From contig JBBRMQ010000083.1 of the NCBI GenBank assembly GCA_038230775.1, positions 1 to 15,537 on the forward strand: a stretch of DNA of 15,537 nt, given 5' to 3'. Both the position numbers and the translations under genes were made by a program. Of this stretch, positions 6,927-13,960 are shown one piece after another. Origin of the DNA: JBBRMQ01 sp038230775 (GTDB taxonomy: Bacteria > Acidobacteriota > Thermoanaerobaculia > Gp7-AA8). The notes beneath the pieces were generated by a model. It did no database searches, was not told the DNA's origin, and saw nothing but the letters and a program-made list of their open reading frames with translations. Within the stretch, counting starts at the first letter, position 1. The number at the start of each line of letters is the position of its first letter.

Positions 6927-9859
6927 GATCCGTGTGTCTCCCACCGTTTGCGGATCGCCCATTCGAAATCATCCCGCGACTGAAACGGCATCAACGTACC
7001 TCGTGCGGTCTGCAGCAGATAGCGTTCTCCGTCAGGTTGATGCCAGAGGAGGTCCGCGCGTCCATCGCCGTCGAAATCAGCGGCAGCGGCAAGGGTCCAG
7101 CGCGGAGAAACGCGGGAGGGGAGAGATTCATGACGCACGACCTTCGTCGCCTGCATGAGCCATACGCTCGTCTCGCCGGTGAACCGATCACGCCAGACGA
7201 TGTCGGCGTTGCCGTCGCCATCGACGTCCGCCGCCGCGATTGCTTCCCATGCCAATCCCTGTAGAGGCTCGATCGTGCGGGTGACGCGACTACGCGTCAG
7301 GTAAATCGCGTTTGCGCCGGAGATGCGGTTGCGCCACACAATATCGGGACGATGATCGCCATCGAAATCCGCGCGGGCTTCCGCTTCCCAGTCGCCTCCC
7401 GGAGGAGCGCCTTCGTCTGATCCGACGATCGCGTCGTGGCGGGACGGCAGGGCGAACGTCGATATGAGCTTCGAGCCTTTCATTCTCCAGACGATGTTGT
7501 CGCCGGTCGCCACATTTCTCCAGAGCAAGTCAGGGCTGCCATCGAGATCGAAGTCGGCGAGGCCGTGAATCTCACTGTTGAACGCCGCGATCGTTGCGAT
7601 GTCAATCGTCTTCGCGAGCTCCGTTCCCTTCATCACCCAAGCCACGACGGCGCCCCCGCTGTAATTCCTCCAGATGAGATCGGGATGGCCGTCACCGTCG
7701 ATGTCGCCGACGGCCTCGATGCGGCTGGCGAGCGCCGGCACGCTCTGCAGCGCGACGCGACGGCGGACGAATCCGTGGCCCATCAACCAGATTTCATTCT
7801 CGCCGCTCTCGGTGTTCCGCCAGACGAGATCCTGCATCCCGTCTGCGTCAAAGTCGCCGGCACCGGCGAACGACCACGCAGAATCGATCGCCGGCAGAGA
7901 CGCGATCTCCGTCACGGAGCGTCCATTCATCATCCACGCTGCGAGCAAACCGTGACGCACGTCGCGCCAGAGAAGGTCGGGACGACCATCGCCGTTCAGA
8001 TCCGCGGCACCGCAGAGCGACCACTCCGTTGAGGGTCGCTTCGCAAGGACGAAATCTCCGTGAGCCCCTGACACGACGACATTTCCGCTCCGCTGGTTGA
8101 ACCACAGGAGATCTGGCTTGTGGTCGCCGTCGAAATCGGCGGCGCCAGCGAGGAACCACTCATTCACGGCATCGGAATGAAGTCTGATCTCCTGACGGCC
8201 ATCGCGCGATCGCCATCCATTGCTCGATGCGAGAGAGTCCGGCGGACTCCCGAACACTCGTTGAAAGTCCATCGGGGTGAGCGCGCCGCTGGCGGGCACG
8301 ATCACCAGTTGGAGATGACGATCGGTGTAGCGGTCCACGCCTCGAAACCGCGCCGACAAGCGCAGTGTCGTGACCGGCCGCGACCGCGCGAGCTTCCAGC
8401 CGACAGCCGTGCCATCCTGCGCTCCGAGCGAGTGAATCGCGGGATTGTCGAAACCGGTGCGAGAGTCGAGCTCCGACACAGCGACAATCGCCGACTCGAG
8501 CGCCGGGCCGATGAGGCGAATCTCATCGAGCTCAACGGGATCCGCGAAGCTCATCTGGATGTAGGGCCGGCCCACCGCCATCCGCAAGAGGTCCCGCTCT
8601 GCCGGGTACTCGAAGGCGACGGTGTTCCGGAGCGTGACTGCCGGCTCGAGGTCGTACGGGAGCCAATCGTTGATGTGAGGAGTAGACGCTTGGCCGTGCG
8701 AGACGCGGGTTCCGAGGATTGAAGCGTATCGGGACTCGAGCAGGGAGGCGATCGATGTGGCGTAGAAGTGGGCTGCGCGCGGCCCGGGATGAATGTTCGC
8801 AGGATTGATGCCCCACCGCATCATCGCGGCGACGTCATTTCCCACATCGCCGTAGCGCGCGACGAAGGGATCGAGAAGATCGATGAATGGAACGTCCGCC
8901 TGCGCGTACGCCGCGCGAACCGGCGTATACCTCGGCTCGAAATACGACCGGCTCGGGAACTGAGGAAGTGTGACCGAGATGACCGGAACGCCGTTGAATG
9001 CGAAATAGTCGTGCAGTTCGGCCAGCGTCGACCGATAACGTTCGAAGTTGCGTCCTTGCAGCAGGCGCAGCTCGCGCTCGGGATAGGGAAAACCATTGGC
9101 GTTCCCGCTCTCGCGCAGAAGCGCTCTTCGCTTGTGGCGATCGGTGAGCATCGCTTCGATATTCGGAAAGATCGCGCGCGCGTGCTCGAGAAGTGTCTCG
9201 AAGTTGTCTCGTCGCGGAGTCTCGAGATATGGAACGAGCCCCTCTTCCGGATCGTTGCTGACGTAGCCGAAGATGACCATGTCAGGACGTAGTTCAGGGA
9301 CAAGATGTTTCGCCAATTCGAGCTCATCGCGCGTCGACATCCCCGGCATGGCGCCCGCGATGACCTCAACCTCGGGATATCCGCGGCGGCGCAGCTCGCG
9401 CTCGAGTTGCCGCCACCACAGATCGTTGATGTTGGCGTAGCCGTCGCCCCAGGTGAACGAATCGCCGATGGCGAGAATACGGTGCGGCCGCGTGCGCTCG
9501 TTTCCGACGTGAAACCCTCGCGTGCTCCAGACGTGGTCAGCAGACGCGCGGATCTTCTTGTAATTCTGCCGCATCAACCGCAGGTCCTCATCCTTCCAGC
9601 CGGCCGCGACGACGCGCGATCGCGACTCGAGAATCGGGATCAGGAGCCGGTCGGCCACCAGCAGCGCGCTGAAGACCGTCAGGACCGAAAGGAGACAGTA
9701 CCCGGCCGCGATGCGGGGGAACAGAGCGTAGCGACCGCGACGGCGAACGGTCGCTGCCCCTGGCAGTGGTTCAGTCGCGGAGCCGTTCGGGATGTGCACA
9801 GACGGGGCGATTCTACGTGAATGTATAATCGATCGACCGCTCGCCGCGGCTGCAAACAT
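6923..9859 (-). CDS. Membrane-anchored SGNH-domain protein with eight FG-GAP/VCBS repeats
   Basis: Predicted 978-residue protein, first gene of the minus operon. A basic N-terminal tail (1-48) precedes one hydrophobic anchor (about 50-74), so the rest should face the periplasm or surface. Residues about 125-375 form an SGNH/GDSL-like domain: GDSFTWGDG (132-140, S134), Gly in GAMPGMS (169-175), Asn in VSND (N202) and His in NIHPG (H357). Residues about 390-525 look like a beta-sandwich module. Residues 566-955 hold eight repeats with D-x-D-x-D-G-type calcium loops followed by D-L/I-L/V-W. The ATG at 9859 is 8 nt downstream of GGAGA; a GTG at 9799 is an alternative start. It could esterify, de-esterify or bind the carbamoylated glycan, but activity is not shown. 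It overlaps the carbamoyltransferase by 4 bp. Confidence 0.8.
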   Translation of the reverse strand: MFAAAASGRSIIHSRRIAPSVHIPNGSATEPLPGAATVRRRGRYALFPRIAAGYCLLSVLTVFSALLVADRLLIPILESRSRVVAAGWKDEDLRLMRQNYKKIRASADHVWSTRGFHVGNERTRPHRILAIGDSFTWGDGYANINDLWWRQLERELRRRGYPEVEVIAGAMPGMSTRDELELAKHLVPELRPDMVIFGYVSNDPEEGLVPYLETPRRDNFETLLEHARAIFPNIEAMLTDRHKRRALLRESGNANGFPYPERELRLLQGRNFERYRSTLAELHDYFAFNGVPVISVTLPQFPSRSYFEPRYTPVRAAYAQADVPFIDLLDPFVARYGDVGNDVAAMMRWGINPANIHPGPRAAHFYATSIASLLESRYASILGTRVSHGQASTPHINDWLPYDLEPAVTLRNTVAFEYPAERDLLRMAVGRPYIQMSFADPVELDEIRLIGPALESAIVAVSELDSRTGFDNPAIHSLGAQDGTAVGWKLARSRPVTTLRLSARFRGVDRYTDRHLQLVIVPASGALTPMDFQRVFGSPPDSLASSNGWRSRDGRQEIRLHSDAVNEWFLAGAADFDGDHKPDLLWFNQRSGNVVVSGAHGDFVLAKRPSTEWSLCGAADLNGDGRPDLLWRDVRHGLLAAWMMNGRSVTEIASLPAIDSAWSFAGAGDFDADGMQDLVWRNTESGENEIWLMGHGFVRRRVALQSVPALASRIEAVGDIDGDGHPDLIWRNYSGGAVVAWVMKGTELAKTIDIATIAAFNSEIHGLADFDLDGSPDLLWRNVATGDNIVWRMKGSKLISTFALPSRHDAIVGSDEGAPPGGDWEAEARADFDGDHRPDIVWRNRISGANAIYLTRSRVTRTIEPLQGLAWEAIAAADVDGDGNADIVWRDRFTGETSVWLMQATKVVRHESLPSRVSPRWTLAAAADFDGDGRADLLWHQPDGERYLLQTARGTLMPFQSRDDFEWAIRKRWETHGS
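6995..8164 (-). repeat. Eight tandem FG-GAP/VCBS calcium-loop repeats (protein level)
   Basis: Within the SGNH protein, eight diverged units begin their calcium loops at residues 575, 620, 669, 719, 769, 831, 878 and 928. Each has the form G/A-A-D-F/L/I/V-x-G-D-x-x-P/A-D-L/I-L/V-W followed by a short strand ending near W-x-M or an equivalent. The unit length is about 45-62 residues, as expected for blades of an integrin-alpha-like beta-propeller. The most regular loops are DIDGDGHPD, DVDGDGNAD and DFDGDGRAD; unit 3 (DFDADGMQD) and unit 5 (DFDLDGSPD) depart slightly. The copies are too diverged to suggest a recent duplication. Such propellers commonly mediate binding outside the cytoplasm. Confidence 0.88.
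9824..9829 (+). promoter_or_regulatory. Candidate -10 element (TATAAT) for the asnB-like operon
   Basis: A perfect TATAAT lies 59 bases before the GTG start of the amidotransferase, in an otherwise GC-rich region, which would give a leader of roughly 50 nt. No good -35 hexamer is seen at 16-18 bp spacing; GAC at 9801-9803 is the only trace. The element sits inside the first codons of the divergent SGNH-protein gene if that gene starts at 9859. It is a position and consensus match only. Confidence 0.4.
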
Positions 9860-9867
9860 CCCGATTT

Positions 9868-9877
9868 TCTCCGGAGA
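9868..9877. promoter_or_regulatory. 10-bp palindrome TCTCCGGAGA acting as candidate Shine-Dalgarno on both strands
   Basis: The perfect palindrome lies between the divergent starts at 9859 (-) and 9889 (+). On the minus strand GGAGA sits 8 nt before the ATG of the SGNH-protein gene, a good spacing. On the plus strand GGAGA sits 11 nt before the GTG of the amidotransferase, somewhat long. It supports both start choices. An operator role for the palindrome is also possible. Confidence 0.55.
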
Positions 9878-9888
9878 CCGTACATCTC

Positions 9889-11874
9889 GTGTGTGGCCTG
9901 GCTGGCTTCGTCACTCTCAATCCAACGACCCGCGATGAGCTCGCGCGCACCGTCGATGCGATGGCGCAAACGCTTTACACGCGCGGTCCGGACGATTCCG
10001 GCCGATGGGTCGACGAGTCAACCGGCGTGGCTCTCGGCTTCCGGCGCCTGTCGATTGTCGACTTGACCGCCGACGGTCATCAGCCGATGTCGTCGTCGGA
10101 CGGCCGCTACGTCATCGTCTTCAACGGCGAGATCTACAACTTCAAGGACCTTCGACGGGAGCTGGAGCGCAAGGGACATCGCTTCGTCGGACACTCCGAT
10201 ACGGCGGTGATGCTCGCGGCCTTTCTCGAGTACGGGGTTGAAGCGGCGGTCCGGATGTTCAACGGCATGTTCGCGTTCGCTCTCTGGGACCGCAAGGAGC
10301 GCGCGTTATTCCTTGGACGCGATCGGGTGGGCAAGAAGCCGATGTACTTCGGCTGGATAGGGAACACGTTCGCGTTCGGTTCCGAGTTGAAGGCTCTGCG
10401 ACGGCAGCCGGACTTCGCCGCCGGCATCGACAGCGACGCCGTTTCGCAGTTCGTCCGCTTCGGTTACGTCCCGGCTCCGCGAAGCATTTACCGCGGCATT
10501 CGGAAGCTTCCGCCGGCGACGCTGTTGAAGCTCGATGATTTTCGGCGCGGCGCCGAGCCGGCTCAATCCTGTTTCTGGTCTGCCGAGGAGGTCGCGCGTG
10601 ACGCGATGAATCATCGGTTTGCCGGAACCGAACGCGAGGCGGTCGAGGAGCTTGACAGACTGATGCGCGATGCGGTGGGGCGGCGGATGGTGGCCGACGT
10701 TCCGTTAGGCGCATTTTTGTCGGGAGGCATCGACTCGTCCGTAGTGGTCAGTCTCATGCAGGCACAGAGCAGCGTGCCGGTAAGGACGTTCTCCATCGGA
10801 TTTCGTGAGGACGCTTACAACGAAGCCGGATTCGCGGCGGCGGTCTCACGACATCTCGGAACCTCGCATACGGAGTTGTATGTGACGCCCGGCGAGGCGA
10901 TGGCGGTGATCCCGCAGTTGCCGGAAATGTACGACGAGCCCTTCGCCGACGTCTCGCAGATTCCGACGTACCTCGTCTCCAGGCTCGCGCGCAGCAGCGT
11001 CACCGTCAGCCTGTCAGGCGACGGCGGTGACGAGCTGTTCGGGGGATACAACCGCTACTCCTGGGGCAACCGGATCTGGGATGTCCTGCGCTGGATGCCC
11101 CTTTCGGCGCGGCGCGCTGTGGCGCATGGCGTCCTGGCGGTTTCTCCGGAGGGATGGTCGAAGGCCTTTGCAGCGGTGCCTCGCAGCGTTCGGCCCGCGA
11201 ACGCCGGCGACAAGCTTCACAAACTTGCCGGGGTCCTGGATGTCGCTTCCCGTCAGCAGATGTACGCGCGCCTGACGTCGCACTGGAAAGGCAGCGATCC
11301 TGTTGTCGCCGCGCACCGCGCTGCGGCGGGTGCCGCCGCCAGCGAGGAATGGATCGATCTGAGCTCGTTCACCGAAAGCATGATGTACCTCGATTTCATC
11401 ACCTATCTACCGGACGACATTCTGGTCAAGCTGGATCGGGCCACCATGGCCGTGAGCCTCGAGGGCCGCGCACCATTCCTTGATTACCGGGTTGTGGAGT
11501 TTGCGTGGCGGCTGCCCTTGCACATGAAGGTGCGCGCCGGCGAAGGCAAATGGATCGTGCGCCGGTTGCTGGAGAAGTACGTTCCGAACGAGTTGTTCGA
11601 GCGTCCGAAGATGGGGTTCGGCGTGCCGATCGATGCGTGGTTGCGCGGTCCACTTCGTCCGTGGGCCGAAGATCTGCTCGATGAGAACCGCCTGCGACGC
11701 GAGGGGTTCTTCTCTCCCGAGATCGTGCGCGAACGCTGGAACGATCATCTTTCCGGCCGGAGAAGCTGGCAATACGATCTCTGGAACATTCTCATGTTCC
11801 AGGCGTGGCTCGATGCGTCGCGCGACAGCGCCGTCCATGACTCCGCGTTGACGCCCGCTGCGGTTGCCGGCTGA
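9889..11874 (+). CDS. asnB: Asparagine synthase (glutamine-hydrolysing)-type amidotransferase
   Basis: Predicted 661-residue class II glutamine amidotransferase, first gene of the plus operon. Cys2 after the start is the glutaminase nucleophile (MCGLAGF), which fixes the GTG at 9889. The glutaminase domain shows RRLSIVDL (52-59), NGEIYN (79-84) and HSDT (102-105). The synthetase domain has the ATP pyrophosphatase loop SGGIDSS (278-284), SGDGGDELFGGY (376-387) and KLDRATMAVSLEGRAPFLD (514-532). The family makes asparagine from aspartate, but paralogues in O-antigen and exopolysaccharide loci, such as WbpS, are thought to amidate sugar carboxyl groups. The context favours that role here. All catalytic motifs look intact. 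The stop shares one base with the next start (TGATG). Confidence 0.92.
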   Translation: MCGLAGFVTLNPTTRDELARTVDAMAQTLYTRGPDDSGRWVDESTGVALGFRRLSIVDLTADGHQPMSSSDGRYVIVFNGEIYNFKDLRRELERKGHRFVGHSDTAVMLAAFLEYGVEAAVRMFNGMFAFALWDRKERALFLGRDRVGKKPMYFGWIGNTFAFGSELKALRRQPDFAAGIDSDAVSQFVRFGYVPAPRSIYRGIRKLPPATLLKLDDFRRGAEPAQSCFWSAEEVARDAMNHRFAGTEREAVEELDRLMRDAVGRRMVADVPLGAFLSGGIDSSVVVSLMQAQSSVPVRTFSIGFREDAYNEAGFAAAVSRHLGTSHTELYVTPGEAMAVIPQLPEMYDEPFADVSQIPTYLVSRLARSSVTVSLSGDGGDELFGGYNRYSWGNRIWDVLRWMPLSARRAVAHGVLAVSPEGWSKAFAAVPRSVRPANAGDKLHKLAGVLDVASRQQMYARLTSHWKGSDPVVAAHRAAAGAAASEEWIDLSSFTESMMYLDFITYLPDDILVKLDRATMAVSLEGRAPFLDYRVVEFAWRLPLHMKVRAGEGKWIVRRLLEKYVPNELFERPKMGFGVPIDAWLRGPLRPWAEDLLDENRLRREGFFSPEIVRERWNDHLSGRRSWQYDLWNILMFQAWLDASRDSAVHDSALTPAAVAG

Positions 11875-13016
11875 TGCAGGAGAACCGCCCGGCTAGGATT
11901 CTGCTCGTCATCAATCACGCCGGGTTCTTCCTCTCGCACCGTCTGCCGATTGCGCTCGCGGCGCAGTCCGCGGGATATGACGTCACGATTGCGACGCCGA
12001 AGAGCAAGCACGTCGGACGCATCCAGGCCGCCGGTCTCGCATGGCGTGAGATCCGTCTGTCGCGCTCAGGACGGAACCCGTTCAGCGAACTGCGATCGGT
12101 GGCCAGTCTTTTCAAGACGTATCGCGACGTCGCTCCCGATCTCGTTCATCACGTCTCCAGCAAGCCGGTGTTGTACGGCACGCTGGTGGCGCGGCTCCTC
12201 GGCATACGCGCCGTCGTGAACGCGATCTCGGGGATGGGACACGTCTTCTCGGGAGATCACGCCCCTCATCCTCTGTTCCAGAGGGCGGTAGCGTTCGGAT
12301 ACAACGTCGCGCTCCGCCATCCGAACATGCGGGTCATTTTTCAGAACGTCGATCACGAGCGGACGTTCATCGCGAGGCGCTGGGTGAAGCCGGAGGATGC
12401 CGTCCTGATTCCTGGCTCGGGCGTCGATACGGCGGTCTTTCATCCCACGGCGCCCGACCCGGAGCGCACTCCTGCAGTGATGTTCGTGTCGCGCATGCTG
12501 TACACGAAAGGTGTCGTGCAGTTTGTCGAAGCTGCGAAACAACTCCGGGCATCCGGGCTTGATGCGCGCTTCATCCTGGTTGGCGAGCCGGACCCCGACA
12601 ATCTCGCGAGCGTTCCTGAGGCGCAGCTGCGCGCATGGGCCGGGGACGGAAGCGTCGAGTACTGGGGGCGTCGGGAAGACATGCCTTCGGTGTTCGGGCA
12701 GGCCGACGTCGTCTGTCTGCCTACGTTCTACCCGGAAGGGATTCCCAAGACGCTGATCGAAGCGGCGTCTTGCGGCTTGCCGATCGTCACCACCGACTGG
12801 CCGGGATGCCGCGAGATTGTGCGAGATGGAGAGAACGGGCTGCTTGTTCCGGTGAAGGATACGAGTGCCCTCGCGGGCGCGATTCGTTCTCTGGTGATCG
12901 ATCGCGCGAGTCGCGAGCGGATGGGAGCGCGGGGGCGCGAGCTCGTCGTCGGACACTACGCGCTGAACATGGTCGTGCAGAAGACGCTGGACATCTATCG
13001 GGAGCTTCTGGCGTGA
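11874..13016 (+). CDS. Glycosyltransferase family 4 (PglA/CapM-like)
   Basis: Predicted 380-residue GT-B glycosyltransferase. The N-terminal domain carries HHVSSKPVLYGTLVARLLGI (92-111) and NAISGMGHVFSG (116-127), a pattern I recognise from GT4 enzymes that add the second sugar to undecaprenyl-diphosphate-linked N-acetylhexosamines (PglA, CapM and O-antigen relatives). The donor domain has FVSRMLYTKGV (204-214) and the E-x7-E signature with E288 and E296 in YPEGIPKTLIEAASCGLP. The length is normal. The ATG shares one base with the amidotransferase stop, and the stop overlaps the next GTG by 4 bp. With the WbpV-like and WbpL-like genes just downstream, it is the best candidate for adding the sugar after the initiating residue; the donor is unknown. 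Confidence 0.9.
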   Translation: MQENRPARILLVINHAGFFLSHRLPIALAAQSAGYDVTIATPKSKHVGRIQAAGLAWREIRLSRSGRNPFSELRSVASLFKTYRDVAPDLVHHVSSKPVLYGTLVARLLGIRAVVNAISGMGHVFSGDHAPHPLFQRAVAFGYNVALRHPNMRVIFQNVDHERTFIARRWVKPEDAVLIPGSGVDTAVFHPTAPDPERTPAVMFVSRMLYTKGVVQFVEAAKQLRASGLDARFILVGEPDPDNLASVPEAQLRAWAGDGSVEYWGRREDMPSVFGQADVVCLPTFYPEGIPKTLIEAASCGLPIVTTDWPGCREIVRDGENGLLVPVKDTSALAGAIRSLVIDRASRERMGARGRELVVGHYALNMVVQKTLDIYRELLA

Positions 13017-13960
13017 GAGCGCTCGTCACCGGTGCCACGGGCTTCGTCGGGTCGATCCTGTGCGAAGAGCTCGCGCGTCGCGGCGCGTTCGCTCGTGCTG
13101 CGATCCGCCGTTCCGGCGCCTTCGCAAATGCAAACGAGACGTGCGTCGTCGCTGACATCAACGGAAAGACCGACTGGTCGCGCTGCCTCGACGGGATCGA
13201 CACCGTGTTTCATCTGGCCGGGAAAGCGCATGCATTCGGGGGAGAGAGCCGTGATTCGAATTCGTATCGCACCGTGAACGTCGATGGAACGATCGCGCTC
13301 GCTCGCGCGGCGATCGAGTCGGGCGTTCGCTCGTTCGTTTTCGTCAGCAGCGTCAAGGTGAACGGAGACGTCGAGCCAGGACGCGCATTTGTCGAAGACG
13401 ACGCGGCCGCGCCGGGTGACGTGTATGCGCGATCGAAGTGGGAAGCCGAGGAAGGCCTGCGCGCTCTTGATACCGGAAGCGGGATGACGATCAGCATCGT
13501 GCGTCCTCCGCTCGTGTACGGGCCCGGAGTGAAAGCGAACTTCTACGACCTTCTGCAGGCAGTTGATCGTCGCCGGCTTCTGCCCCTCGGTGCGATCCAC
13601 AACGAGCGCAGTCTGATCTCCGCGAGAAACCTGAGCGATGCGCTCATCGCGCTGGCTTCGCGCAATCGTGCGAGTGGTACGTTCTTCGTCAGTGACCGCG
13701 ATGACGTCTCGACGCCGGAGCTCGTTCGCCGAATGGCAGGCGCCCTCGGCGTGGGAGCGAACCTTGTTTCCGTTCCCCCGACATTGCTGAAGTTCGCGGG
13801 GGCGTTGACCGGAAAAGGCGCAGCAATCGGCCGCCTTCTCGGTTCGCTGCGCGTGAATCCAGCCAGGATCGAAACGGCCATCGGCTGGCGTCCTGCGCAG
13901 TCGCTTGCGGACGGTCTCCGTGAGACCGTTGAGTGGTATCGCACCTCACCGCGCGAATGA
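13013..13960 (+). CDS. NAD-dependent epimerase/dehydratase (extended SDR), WbpV-like
   Basis: Predicted 315-residue extended short-chain dehydrogenase. The NAD-binding motif GATGFVG is at 7-13, FHLAGKAHAF (66-75) follows the fourth strand, the catalytic serine region is FVSSVKVNG (110-118), and the YxxxK pair is Y138/K142. RPPLVYGPGVKANF (164-177), PLGAIHNERSLIS (191-203) and VSDRDDVSTPEL (226-237) match my memory of WbpV-type enzymes in O-antigen loci, which reduce the UDP-4-keto-6-deoxy-HexNAc intermediate towards UDP-QuiNAc or UDP-FucNAc. The open frame extends 126 codons upstream inside the glycosyltransferase gene, but that part is a shadow. The GTG at 13013 overlaps the previous stop as GTGA and begins the Rossmann fold. 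Plain UDP-hexose 4-epimerase activity is the main alternative. Confidence 0.88.
   Translation: MRALVTGATGFVGSILCEELARRGAFARAAIRRSGAFANANETCVVADINGKTDWSRCLDGIDTVFHLAGKAHAFGGESRDSNSYRTVNVDGTIALARAAIESGVRSFVFVSSVKVNGDVEPGRAFVEDDAAAPGDVYARSKWEAEEGLRALDTGSGMTISIVRPPLVYGPGVKANFYDLLQAVDRRRLLPLGAIHNERSLISARNLSDALIALASRNRASGTFFVSDRDDVSTPELVRRMAGALGVGANLVSVPPTLLKFAGALTGKGAAIGRLLGSLRVNPARIETAIGWRPAQSLADGLRETVEWYRTSPRE

Noticed and set aside
6995..8164. FG-GAP repeats considered as a CRISPR-like or recently expanded DNA repeat
   Set aside because: Repeat identity is at the protein level, unit lengths vary and the DNA copies are diverged, as expected for propeller blades.
6932..9292. Several plus-strand open frames opposite the SGNH/FG-GAP gene
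   Set aside because: Their lengths follow the repeat codon pattern of the opposite strand, with recurring Asp/Ile/Val/Arg strings mirrored from the calcium loops. No start signals or family motifs.
9799..9801. Alternative GTG start for the SGNH protein
   Set aside because: No Shine-Dalgarno precedes it, whereas the ATG at 9859 has GGAGA at 8 nt. Kept only as an alternative, because the first 20 residues show no recognisable function.
12635..13012. 126-codon N-terminal extension of the WbpV-like gene
   Set aside because: It lies inside the GT4 gene in another frame, is Arg/Gly-rich, and the Rossmann motif begins directly at the GTG at 13013.
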